Origin: Ascidiimonas meishanensis
GTDB taxonomy: Bacteria > Bacteroidota > Bacteroidia > Flavobacteriales > Flavobacteriaceae
Assembly (NCBI RefSeq): GCF_037782385.1
Contig: NZ_JBBEXD010000007.1
Coordinates: 1-64,000 of the forward strand
Direction of reading: 5' to 3'
DNA length: 64,000 nt
Positions 27,544-36,483 of the stretch are shown in pieces. The notes below the pieces were generated by a model. That model was not told the DNA's origin and did not search any database. It saw only the letters and a list, made by a program, of their open reading frames with translations. Each line of letters opens with the position of its first letter. The first letter of the stretch is position 1. The position numbers were made by a program, and so were the translations under genes.

Positions 27544-29868
27544 ATGGTAGGAGATATCGAAAATCAATTAGGTGCAGGGAGCGTTCCCGAGGTCACTGAT
27601 GCTGTAAGGCGCATGTTTGAGCTGGAGAGGAGAATAATAGAAGCAAAATATCCAGGCGATGCTGAAAAAGTAGAGGCAACCTTGAATAGATATATTCAGA
27701 GATATCCAGAAATGGAAAAAAAGCTTAAAGAAGATATTTATGGAAAAGATGCATTCAATATAGAATTGGTAGTGCCTGATCTTATACACGAAGCACAATT
27801 GTCAGAATTTTTCGGAACTGTTTTAGATAAATATTCCAAATTCAGCACAGAGGCAATTGAGAAAGATTATATCAACACGCCCAAAGCTTGGTTTGAATCG
27901 AAGTCTAATAGAGCGCGTTTAGTATTGGCTGAAGCTACTAATTTTAATCTTAAAGAAATTGCAGCTGCAGTAATAAATGCGAGTCCGTTAGAACGGGTAG
28001 TAGCTGTAGGATTAGAGGTAGGAGAAAAGCAAGAGGCTTTTAAAGAAGCATTAATAGAAGAGTGGCAAATAAAATTTGAGGCTAAAGGAGATGAATACCA
28101 AGCTAAAGTAATGAATGCTTTAAGTGAAATCACTCAAAAACCTTTTACAGCAAATCTTGCAGACTATGACATACAAGATTTAATGGGACCTCATACTTTT
28201 ACTAATAATCAAGATATCTCATTGGGAAATTTGAATCGGGAATTAGGAAGTAGTTTTCATTCAAAAATTGATGAAGTTATTTTGCTAGGGAACGAGAATA
28301 AGTTAGCAGCAGAGTTGCCAATCCTTTCAGAAAAGATTGGAGCACAGCAGTATTTAGCTTTAAAAGCTTCTGCTTTTTCACTTAGAAATAATTCTCCATT
28401 TTGGACTGCGCACCTGAGAGCCGAGCACGAACCTCTAAAAGTGCTTACCTCCTCCAAAAATCCAGAAGCTATCCTTTCTCCCGGAAAATTTGATATAAAT
28501 CCAGATTTGGATCGAATTTTTAGAGAAATGGGGATTAAGCATGGATTAAAAGAGAAGGAAGTAAACTTTTTAAAGAACTTGTTTCTGGACAAAAGTTTGT
28601 ACATGAATAACTTGAGTCCTCAACTGTATGCTACAACTATAACCAAAGCACAATCAGGTATCAATGGAAAAGGTGCCATTGTGGTAGGAGAAGCACTTCC
28701 TTGGGCCATAATAGGTAGAATTATAGCAACTGCATTAGGTGCACGATTTGCAGTAAATGCTACCATGATAGATACTGCCAATGATATGCATCAAGAGCAG
28801 CAAGAGCACAGACTAGGCTATAAAAATATGTTTACAGAACTAGTAGTAAGCGCTCAAAATAAAGGTAATGAACCAGAAGAATCATTTGAAGGTTCACTAG
28901 ACCAACTTTTTTCTACCTATGCAATGACTGAAAAGTCTGACACAGTTTCGTTACTGGTAGATATAGCAGAAGATCAAAGAATTGTTGCTTTAAAGCATGC
29001 CAATTTAGGGAATCAGAAAAATGAATTCGGTATTAAACTTTTAAAGCCTCAGCCTTTAAATTTTGCATACGCTGTAATTGCAACAGGAGTAGGACTTGCA
29101 GCTAGTTTTTCGACGTTTAGTCCATCGGTAGCTTTTCCACTGGTTGGTACAGGAATGTTTGCAGGAGCTACCTCACTTTTAGCCAAATCTTTATTTGCGC
29201 AAAAAGATGCAAATGTTGAATTGGCGCATTGGCACAGAGCTTCTGCTACGGGTAGACAATTCTCCAAAAATGTTCAAGATGTAAGAGATCATCTGATAAA
29301 GGAAAAAACAGCAGGACTCATTCCTAGCGAAGCTCATGATGAAAAATTCGACCTCGTTAAATTGTTGGAAGAAACTCTTGTTAAACTAAGCGGGGAGGAG
29401 CTTGCAACATATGGAGATCGTTTGGAGGCTATTATAGAAAGTGAAAAAGCAAAAAGGGGTTCTTATGCCGAAGAAAAAACAGAAGAGCCAGGAGAGTACC
29501 AAGAAATGGAACCACTATTGGGACCTTCTTCTGAAAGAACTCCAGAAAAAACAGAAGAACCAGGAGAGTACCAAGAAATGGAACCACTATTGGGACCTTC
29601 TTCTGAAAGAACTCCTTCAATGTTAGAAGAAGTCCTTCCTGAACCTCGCACAGTGGCTGAAGTTACTGCTCCGGCATTAGAAGATACCTCCACAGAAGTA
29701 GGTATACCCGCTACTTTGAGATCTTCAAGGAGTGAAGGTGATCTTGCTACGTTAACGGAATTAGGCAAAGTACCTACTCCTGCAACTGGTTCTCCTAAAG
29801 TAACTTCAGAAACAGATAGAGCGAGAAGGTCAAAAACAACAAAACAAAAACCTTCCTTTAGTAATTAG
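27544..29868 (+). CDS. large protein of unknown function heading a trehalose-type cluster
   Basis: 774-aa protein that I do not recognise. The first 500 residues are predicted largely helical and soluble, without a signal peptide. Two hydrophobic stretches follow, a weak one near 388-410 and a clear hairpin-like pair at about 520-567 (FAYAVIATGVGLAASF, VAFPLVGTGMFAGATSLL). From about 640 the chain becomes acidic, Pro- and Glu-rich and contains a 24-residue tandem repeat (core PGEYQEMEPLLGPSSERTP, twice). The last 45 residues carry LTELGKVP and end basic (RARRSKTTKQK). The same tail style ends the next three genes. It is 51 bp upstream of the trehalose-phosphate synthase gene and presumably cotranscribed. 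Confidence 0.75.
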   Translation: MVGDIENQLGAGSVPEVTDAVRRMFELERRIIEAKYPGDAEKVEATLNRYIQRYPEMEKKLKEDIYGKDAFNIELVVPDLIHEAQLSEFFGTVLDKYSKFSTEAIEKDYINTPKAWFESKSNRARLVLAEATNFNLKEIAAAVINASPLERVVAVGLEVGEKQEAFKEALIEEWQIKFEAKGDEYQAKVMNALSEITQKPFTANLADYDIQDLMGPHTFTNNQDISLGNLNRELGSSFHSKIDEVILLGNENKLAAELPILSEKIGAQQYLALKASAFSLRNNSPFWTAHLRAEHEPLKVLTSSKNPEAILSPGKFDINPDLDRIFREMGIKHGLKEKEVNFLKNLFLDKSLYMNNLSPQLYATTITKAQSGINGKGAIVVGEALPWAIIGRIIATALGARFAVNATMIDTANDMHQEQQEHRLGYKNMFTELVVSAQNKGNEPEESFEGSLDQLFSTYAMTEKSDTVSLLVDIAEDQRIVALKHANLGNQKNEFGIKLLKPQPLNFAYAVIATGVGLAASFSTFSPSVAFPLVGTGMFAGATSLLAKSLFAQKDANVELAHWHRASATGRQFSKNVQDVRDHLIKEKTAGLIPSEAHDEKFDLVKLLEETLVKLSGEELATYGDRLEAIIESEKAKRGSYAEEKTEEPGEYQEMEPLLGPSSERTPEKTEEPGEYQEMEPLLGPSSERTPSMLEEVLPEPRTVAEVTAPALEDTSTEVGIPATLRSSRSEGDLATLTELGKVPTPATGSPKVTSETDRARRSKTTKQKPSFSN
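29476..29619 (+). repeat. 72-bp in-frame tandem repeat, two units
   Basis: Two adjacent 72-bp units (29476-29547 and 29548-29619), nearly identical at DNA level, encode the 24-residue repeat of the 774-aa protein. The lack of synonymous drift points to a recent duplication by slippage or unequal crossing-over. Confidence 0.9.
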
Positions 29869-29919
29869 AGTTTAACAAAACGAATTAAATAAAAACATAA
29901 ATAATTTAAATTGACAAAA

Positions 29920-31863
29920 ATGAGAAATAAAGCAGTTTATATTGCCACTAGTGCAATGACAGTTGGAGTTCAAGAAAGTAAAACAACTCCAGGAACTTTT
30001 GATGTAGCTTTAAAATCTGGAGGCGTTGCTCCAGGAATTGATAAAGCAGTTCCAAAAGAAGATGGATTTTTAAGAGCAGGTTGGCTAGGTATCGCAGAAA
30101 GTCCAGGTGATCCTCAAAAAGAACAGGGTATGAATGATGCTCTAAATCAATGGGGGCAACAAAATGGATTGGGCGCTAACGAACTAGAAATGTTATTTGT
30201 AAATCAAACTCGTTTCAAAAGTTTTTATACAGGTGCTACCAATGGAAAACTATGGCCTCTAATTCACAGTATGCCTGAAAGAGTAAGCCAGAGAGGTTCT
30301 TTTAATAGTCATAATGAGGTTAATAAAGCCTATACTGCAAAATTACTTGATAAAATAAATCAAGATATTGCGAATCCAGAGAAACCAGAAATTCAAAGTT
30401 ATGATGATGTAGTGGTTTGGGCACATGATTACCATGTATTCTCTGTTCCAGGGATGTTAAAGGAAGCCATTGCTCAACAGGAAGGACCAGATGTGCCTAC
30501 AGGAGAGATTAATGTCTCATTTTTTCACCATGAGCCATGGCCAAATATTGCACCAGGTAAAGCACCAGAAGGAGCAAATGATGGTAAAATCTATACAGGT
30601 CTTAAGGCAACTGAAGATGCTATGTTTAAGGAAATTCTAACCAATTTAATTGAAGCAGATACCTTGGGTTTTCATACACAAGATGACGCAGATAACTTTG
30701 TTAAAACTATTGAGAATTTTGGAGTGATAACAGATGCTCAGGAATTAAGTGAATTAAGAGATAAAACTTTTGCAAATCCAATAGGAATTCCTAAAGAAAG
30801 ACTTAATCAGGAGCTGCATCATGGCGCAGATCATATTTACGAAGGTATCCCAGCTCAAGTTGGAGCAAATGAAAGTGCATTTTTAACAAATTTAAGGGAG
30901 GCAACAGCAAAAATTCCAGCAGATCATCCAGACCAAAGATTATTAGATGCTAAACAAAGGATTTCAGATCCTAATGTACCGCCTACCCTTCATGATTACC
31001 AAAGTGTGATGGAAGGTAAGTTTTTTGATCCTCACAAAATTCATATTGGTTCTGTGCAGCGATTTGATTATACCAAGGGAATTAGTGAATTTCTGGATGC
31101 TTACAAAGGCTTTTTACAACAAAAACAGGAAGAAACTGGGCAAAACCCTGGTCAGAAGTATCAGTTTAACTTAGTCACTGGAAGAGGGAGATCAAGCCCG
31201 ATACCTGCTTACAATGAGTACCAAGAAGAAGTTGTTGCCAAAATTGAAGCACTAAATTCAGAATTTCCAGGAGCTGTACACCACTATCAGAATGGTATTA
31301 ACAATGCAGAACTCCCGCTTTTTGGAGCTATGAATGATATAAAACTGGCGGCATCAATAAAGGATGGATATATCTTGTCTGTAGCCGAAATGATCAATGC
31401 AAGAGAACAGGTACTGGAAAGAGATGACGCTGAAGGACTTATAACCAATCTACCATCTGGTATCATTATTAGTAATGGTGCCGGTATTGCAGAAGATCTT
31501 GGAGGCTTGGAAAGAACCTCAAACTTAGCTACACTCTCAATTGTTGAACCAACACCCCCTGCCTTAGAAGCAGCCCTTGGTGCGCAAGTTGAAAGAATAG
31601 AAAGAATGAGAGAATTACGTCGGGATCATCCAGAAGTAATTCAGAATGTCCAAGACTTACGAAATATTTCTTCCCTTATCACTAATGCAGATACTGAATT
31701 TGGTCAAACAGCTTTTAACATGATCTCGGCTAGTATAAAACCAACGGGTCTGGCAGCTTTAGCGGCAAAACCTAGAATTAATAAATCTATTCAAAGAGCA
31801 AAAAGAAAAAAGACTCGTGAGGTAGAAGGAAAACGTGCAAAAGCAAAAATGGTAGGTATTTAA
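29920..31863 (+). CDS. otsA: divergent trehalose-6-phosphate synthase (GT20)
   Basis: 647-aa glycosyltransferase of family GT20, which joins glucose from a nucleotide sugar to glucose-6-phosphate. Family landmarks appear in order: SGGVAPG near the N-terminus, NGKLWPLIH, VVWAHDYHVFSVPGML (near 165-182), SFFHHEPWP, DTLGFHTQDDA, NPIGIP, VQRFDYTKGI (Arg and Lys of the phosphate site near 380-386), KDGYILSVAEM and SNGAGIAEDLGG. It departs from typical OtsA in length (about 470 aa usual) through insertions and an added basic tail (QRAKRKKTREVEGKRAKAK). The start at 29920 (MRNKAVYIAT) fits the GT20 first strand better than the TTG at 29911. Catalytic residues look kept, so activity is likely but the exact acceptor is uncertain. 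Confidence 0.82.
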   Translation: MRNKAVYIATSAMTVGVQESKTTPGTFDVALKSGGVAPGIDKAVPKEDGFLRAGWLGIAESPGDPQKEQGMNDALNQWGQQNGLGANELEMLFVNQTRFKSFYTGATNGKLWPLIHSMPERVSQRGSFNSHNEVNKAYTAKLLDKINQDIANPEKPEIQSYDDVVVWAHDYHVFSVPGMLKEAIAQQEGPDVPTGEINVSFFHHEPWPNIAPGKAPEGANDGKIYTGLKATEDAMFKEILTNLIEADTLGFHTQDDADNFVKTIENFGVITDAQELSELRDKTFANPIGIPKERLNQELHHGADHIYEGIPAQVGANESAFLTNLREATAKIPADHPDQRLLDAKQRISDPNVPPTLHDYQSVMEGKFFDPHKIHIGSVQRFDYTKGISEFLDAYKGFLQQKQEETGQNPGQKYQFNLVTGRGRSSPIPAYNEYQEEVVAKIEALNSEFPGAVHHYQNGINNAELPLFGAMNDIKLAASIKDGYILSVAEMINAREQVLERDDAEGLITNLPSGIIISNGAGIAEDLGGLERTSNLATLSIVEPTPPALEAALGAQVERIERMRELRRDHPEVIQNVQDLRNISSLITNADTEFGQTAFNMISASIKPTGLAALAAKPRINKSIQRAKRKKTREVEGKRAKAKMVGI

Positions 31864-31912
31864 ATAAATATTCATTTTAGTAAAATGAGTTAAGTTGATG
31901 GAAGAGTAAGGG

Positions 31913-31939
31913 CTGAACATACTGTTTAGGTATGTTCAG
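31913..31939 (+). promoter_or_regulatory. intercistronic hairpin between synthase and phosphatase genes
   Basis: Perfect 10-bp stem (CTGAACATAC / GTATGTTCAG) with a 7-nt loop in the 176-bp gap after the GT20 gene. No T tract follows, so it may be an mRNA-processing or partial-termination structure rather than a full terminator. Confidence 0.5.
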
Positions 31940-32039
31940 TACCGCACTCTCTTCAAATAAACGAGCTTAAAATAACTAACTAAAAGAAATTAAAATTTAA
32001 TCTGAGATTAAAACCTAATAACACTAAAGAAATTATAGT

Positions 32040-33797
32040 ATGAAAAAATCAGCTGAAGAATTTAACGCAACCCCCACAAAAAAGTGGGCTGTTACAGACA
32101 GCGATGGAACGATGACCCCTTTTGTTCCTTTGCAAATGATGCAAGAAGCAAAGCCATCTAAAGAATATTTAGAAAACCTTAGACAAGCAAGTTTTGCCAA
32201 TCCAGAAATGGGGTTTATGATTCTTACCGGAAGAAAAAATGGTGAAGCAAATAACTTTTATGGAGAGGCTTTAAAACCTGATGAAGATGGGAGAAGACCA
32301 AAAATAGTAATTGCATCAGAAAATGGAGCATTTATGCAGTTTAAGCCTATTGAGTCAGATGAATTGATGATTCCTGCAACTACTGATGGAATGAATGAAT
32401 TTGCAAAGCCTATGTCTGAAGAACTTAAAGAAAGAGTTAGAAGCATTATGTCTAATGCAGCAGGTTCCCATTATACAGAAGATAGTAATGATACTTCCGA
32501 AAGCAAGTGGATTAGAGCCGAAGTAAAGACCTATGGATTTACTGCACACTACCGTGAACCAAGTAACCCCGAAGAAAAAGCAGAATTCAATCAAGTAAAA
32601 GAACAGATTAAATCAGACTTTGAAGCATTGGGAAGGGAAACCGATTTGGAAGTGCATTTGGGAGCCACAAGTTCGTTTACCGTTGAGCAGGTTTCCAAAG
32701 GAACTACAATTGCAAAATTAGCAGACAACGATCCTCAAATTCAAGCACTTTTTCAATCTCAGGGTATTACCACAGCTAAGCCAGAGAAAATGAGTTATTC
32801 TGGTGATGATGTGGGAGACAGAGCTGCCCAAACAGAACTTAATAATAGGTTTAAAGAAGGTACATTAGAAGGTTATACATCAAGACCCAATAATTTCACA
32901 CCTTTTGATCCAGCTGGTAGAGTGCCAAATGGTCCTAAAGAAACAGAAGTTCAAGATTCGTTGTATATTATTGGTAATAGTGAAATGCTTCCGCAAGAAA
33001 TACACCGTTCTTATTTTATAGATCCACAAGTATTAGACACCTTAGATGGTCTTAGGCAAGATCTTTCCTCAAAAGGTTTACTTCCTTCGCAAAATGGAGA
33101 TCAAACCCCACCAATTGTGCTTTTAACTTCAGGTGATATCCTGATTCAGGAACCAGAACGCCTTCCTCAAGAAGCACTGAATAGCCTTAAAGAATGGGAT
33201 CGCGGTAAAGTTGTATTGATAGTAGATCAGGAAGGACCAGAAAGTGTCAAGCTAAAACAAATGCCGCAAGCTAATGAGAATATTGTAGCCGTTACTTCAA
33301 AAGGAGCTGTTTATACACAAGGGGCATACCTTGATTTACAGGGCGATTTAACAGCCGCAAAAAATAACAATCAAATTACTTCTGCCAGCCCAGAACGTTC
33401 AGCAGAGGTACAAGCGCTTAGAGCAATTCAATCTGTACTCATAACTAATGGAGTGCTTCAAAATATAGAAGCAAAACCCGCAGCACAACAGGAAGTACAA
33501 GAAGATTCAAAACCTGCAGCGCAACAACAAGTACAGCCAGCTGCTCAGGTAGTACAGCAGGAAGTACAGCCAGCAGCTCAAGTAGCGCAGGTGGCTTTGG
33601 TATCGAGCATCGGACAATTGGCTGCAATGCCAGTAGTTGAAGGAGGGCCTTCATCACGTACAAGAAGAAGCACTTCTCAAGAAAGAACACAGGCTGCTGC
33701 GTCAGCAGTTGAAGGAGGACCTTCTTCTCGTACCAGAAGAGCCAGTGCTCAACCAAGAAAACCGGCTACCAAGAGACATAAAGGTGCAAGGTTATAA
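32040..33797 (+). CDS. otsB: trehalose-6-phosphate phosphatase-like HAD protein with C-terminal extension
   Basis: 585-aa protein. Residues 1-290 form a HAD-superfamily trehalose-phosphatase domain: motif I TDSDGT (nucleophile Asp20, Asp22), motif II ILTGR near 61, ENGAF near 94 and motif IV YSGDDVGDRAAQ near 252. A second region (about 315-450; PPIVLLTSGDILIQEPER, GKVVLIVDQEG, VAVTSKGAVYTQG) looks like a degenerate HAD core lacking the DxD pair. A Gln/Ala/Val-rich tail follows, with GQLAAMP, a duplicated VEGGPSSRTRR and a basic end. Usual OtsB is about 250-300 aa, so the protein is double length. It follows the GT20 gene and is the likely phosphatase partner. Confidence 0.82.
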   Translation: MKKSAEEFNATPTKKWAVTDSDGTMTPFVPLQMMQEAKPSKEYLENLRQASFANPEMGFMILTGRKNGEANNFYGEALKPDEDGRRPKIVIASENGAFMQFKPIESDELMIPATTDGMNEFAKPMSEELKERVRSIMSNAAGSHYTEDSNDTSESKWIRAEVKTYGFTAHYREPSNPEEKAEFNQVKEQIKSDFEALGRETDLEVHLGATSSFTVEQVSKGTTIAKLADNDPQIQALFQSQGITTAKPEKMSYSGDDVGDRAAQTELNNRFKEGTLEGYTSRPNNFTPFDPAGRVPNGPKETEVQDSLYIIGNSEMLPQEIHRSYFIDPQVLDTLDGLRQDLSSKGLLPSQNGDQTPPIVLLTSGDILIQEPERLPQEALNSLKEWDRGKVVLIVDQEGPESVKLKQMPQANENIVAVTSKGAVYTQGAYLDLQGDLTAAKNNNQITSASPERSAEVQALRAIQSVLITNGVLQNIEAKPAAQQEVQEDSKPAAQQQVQPAAQVVQQEVQPAAQVAQVALVSSIGQLAAMPVVEGGPSSRTRRSTSQERTQAAASAVEGGPSSRTRRASAQPRKPATKRHKGARL

Positions 33798-34172
33798 AAT
33801 TTGGTGTTAAAACATACACTTTATATTTTATCTATTCACCCGAGAATTTTGGATTATAAATAAATATGCCTCTGTAACTTAAAAATTACGGAGGTTAATT
33901 CATCATACTTTTCAAATTACCTCAAATTACAAAAGTTTTAAAATAAATTTTTCAAAAAGCACAACGCATACATCTATTCCCATAAACTTGTTTTGGATAA
34001 GGGGTACTTAGTAGTTGACTAATTCTTAAAAAGAAAAATTAGAAATTAATTGTTAATTCTGGGGGTATTTGCTCAAAAAAATTACATGTTGTCGAAAGGT
34101 TATTATGACAGCTTGAAACTATGCATAATGATAAGATTTGTTTACAAATATTAATCTTAAAAATTAGAAAAG
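33798..34172. other. spacer with weak hairpin between the two phosphatase-like genes
   Basis: 375 bp with no gene. A 9-bp stem (CCTCTGTAA at 33869-33877 with TTACGGAGG at 33886-33894, one G-U pair) may slow or end transcription after the first phosphatase-like gene, but no T tract follows. The following gene could have its own promoter here. Confidence 0.45.
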
Positions 34173-35804
34173 ATGAAATCAGAAACAGAAAACAGGAAGC
34201 TTACTCCTGAAGAATTTAATAAAACACCAGTAACAAAATTATTGGGTACAAATAGTGATGGAACGGTAGTTGCTGCCAATTCAGATCCAGCAATTCAGGT
34301 TCCACCAAGAGAGTTTGTAGAGCAAATGCGTGCATATAGTTTAGCAAACCCAGAAGCAGCGGTTGCCATTATCTCAGGTCGGGCAGATCCCTATTTAGAA
34401 GAACATTATGCAGCTGCTTTTACTCCAGATGAGGAAGGAAGGGTGCCTAAAATTCTTTTAATGTCGGAAAATGGGGCATTTTTACGAGCGTCAACTGATC
34501 CAGAGAACCTTCATGTACTTACAGAGCCCTTTACCCAAGAAGTTAAAGACAAGATTGTAGAAATCACAAAAACTGCTGCTGGAGAGTATTTTAGGGAAAG
34601 TGATCAGGGTCTAGACCCAAATGAGGTTTCTTTATGGTTAGACCCAAAAGAAACTACCTATGGAATTTTTCGTAGAACCCCGGTAGATGAAGGTAAAAGA
34701 GCTATCATGGATGGCATCTTAGATGAAATTAAAACAGGGTTAGAGCAGTTAGAACAGGAAAATCCGGGTCTTCACATTAACCTGGGAGCTGTAGATGCTT
34801 TTCTAGTTGAAAAAGTATCAAAAGGTATTACGGTCAATGAATTGTTGACAGGGCAGTTAACAGATAATTTGGAAACAGCGGGAATCACTGCTGGAACAAT
34901 TACTCAAATGATGTATTCTGGAGATGATGTTACTGATATAGCAGCTCAGAATGAAGTAAACAAAGCACTTGAATCTGGTGCTTTAACAGCAGGATACACC
35001 ACTAGAATTAATGACTATTCACCTAATTTTTCAGAAGATCAGGCAGATTTAATGACTAGAACTCCTCCAAAGAGTCCAAAGGATCCATCTGCACAAGACA
35101 GTTTTTATATACTTGGAGATAAAGATCATTCAGGACAGGATCAACACCGGTCTTACTTTCTGGATAATGAAGCATTTGAAAAGATGAATAGTATAAGACA
35201 AAACTTGTCGGAAATAGGATTGATGCCATCTCAAAGTGGAGATGCTCAAACACCTCCAATAGTTCTATTGACTAACGGTGATATTTTAATACAAGAACCA
35301 GAGCGTTATTCAAAGGAATCTTTAAACAAACTGAGGGATTGGGACAAGGTCAAAGTAGTTCTATTAGCTAATAGGTTAAATGCACTAAGTGTTTGGCAGA
35401 AGGAAATGGCTCTAAGTAGTGAGAATGTCGTCGCAATTACTTCAAAAGGGGCTGCTTATAGCAGGGGAGAATATCATGATTTAGATAGAAGTATTCCCCA
35501 TTTTAAGTATGAAAACCAGATTATATCCTCTAATCCTGAACGTTCTGAAGATATCCAGGCTCTTCGTGTAATTCAGGCCTTATTGGTAAACAAGGAAATT
35601 ATCAAAATACAAGAAATACCACCAATAGCACCACCGGAAACACAACAGGAAATCCAACCAATAGAACCAGTTGCTGCTGTTGCTGGTCTTGAACAATTTG
35701 CAAGGATGCCTGCCGCCACATTAGATGTGCCTCAGCAAAGAAGAAGATCTTCTCGTGTAGAAAATCAAGCTGCTTCTAAAAGATTAAAAAGCAATAAGAT
35801 GTAA
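34173..35804 (+). CDS. trehalose-phosphatase paralogue with lost nucleophile (probable pseudo-enzyme)
   Basis: 543-aa paralogue of the preceding gene along its whole length, including the second HAD-like region (PPIVLLTNGDILIQEPER). Motif I reads TNSDGT: the nucleophilic Asp is replaced by Asn27 (codon AAT at 34251-34253), while Asp29, motif II (IISGR) and motif IV (YSGDDVTDIAAQ) remain. HAD phosphatases need the first Asp, so catalysis by the standard route should be lost, while sugar-phosphate binding could be kept. The reading frame is intact and long, arguing for a retained regulatory or structural role. The tail has EQFARMP followed by QQRRRSS and SKRLKSNKM. Confidence 0.8.
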   Translation: MKSETENRKLTPEEFNKTPVTKLLGTNSDGTVVAANSDPAIQVPPREFVEQMRAYSLANPEAAVAIISGRADPYLEEHYAAAFTPDEEGRVPKILLMSENGAFLRASTDPENLHVLTEPFTQEVKDKIVEITKTAAGEYFRESDQGLDPNEVSLWLDPKETTYGIFRRTPVDEGKRAIMDGILDEIKTGLEQLEQENPGLHINLGAVDAFLVEKVSKGITVNELLTGQLTDNLETAGITAGTITQMMYSGDDVTDIAAQNEVNKALESGALTAGYTTRINDYSPNFSEDQADLMTRTPPKSPKDPSAQDSFYILGDKDHSGQDQHRSYFLDNEAFEKMNSIRQNLSEIGLMPSQSGDAQTPPIVLLTNGDILIQEPERYSKESLNKLRDWDKVKVVLLANRLNALSVWQKEMALSSENVVAITSKGAAYSRGEYHDLDRSIPHFKYENQIISSNPERSEDIQALRVIQALLVNKEIIKIQEIPPIAPPETQQEIQPIEPVAAVAGLEQFARMPAATLDVPQQRRRSSRVENQAASKRLKSNKM

Positions 35805-36483
35805 AGTACAGATCTGGAATGAGAAGGATGTATTTGTGAGCTAGAGGTACTTAGATTTAGTTCTATTCACAAAAGTTTGGTAAATTATCTTTAGCCACTT
35901 ATATATTCTTCTCTTAAACTTAACTTTGATTGAATTAGATGTAATTCTAGAAACTGTGCTACCGAGTCTATAACGAGGTTTTATACTACTATTTTAATAG
36001 TCAAGTAAATAACCAATAAGTTATAGATTCGGTTTTTTATTACTATTAGTTTTTATAAAACACCCTAGTTAAGATTGTATAAATGTTCAGAGCTATTTTA
36101 ACGTACAGATAAGAAATAGAAACTGTGAAAAATTCAGGAAATTACAATGGAAAAATCTTATACAGATAGCCAAAATGTTTAAATTAGGGAGAATAGTTGG
36201 ACAAAAATATGTTCAATAATTACTGTAGGTCGTTCGTATTAGTTATAACAAGTGGATAGGTAGCCTTGGGTTATGAAGATTTTTCTTTTAAATTTTGTTT
36301 GAATATAGACTTCACTTCTTTTCTTTAGCGATGCTCTTTTTTGAAGTAGTTTTTAATTCTAAATGAAGCTTAAAACACTAGATCTTTTGGTAAAGTGTTG
36401 AACTCCTTTGATGTGTAAACTGATATTTGTCATAGGAAAAGGAGATTAGCTCTTATAAATTTATAACTATAATACATGAAGTT
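35805..36483. other. 679-bp gene-free spacer after the trehalose-type cluster
   Basis: No gene is supported. The middle holds the stem-loop listed separately at 35961-36040. The right part should contain the promoter of the TonB gene; I cannot assign a confident -33/-7 pair. Confidence 0.45.
35961..36040 (+). terminator. 14-bp stem-loop with T tract ending the trehalose-type cluster
   Basis: ACCGAGTCTATAAC (35961-35974) pairs with GTTATAGATTCGGT (36020-36033) over 14 bp with one G-U wobble and a 45-nt loop, and is followed by TTTTTATT. The loop is long for a simple terminator, so a structured RNA element is possible. Its position 160 bp after the last gene fits transcription termination. Confidence 0.6.

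Noticed and set aside
29432..29768. Open frames with internal repeats antisense to the 774-aa gene
   Set aside because: The apparent protein repeats are the complement of the 72-bp tandem repeat in the real gene.
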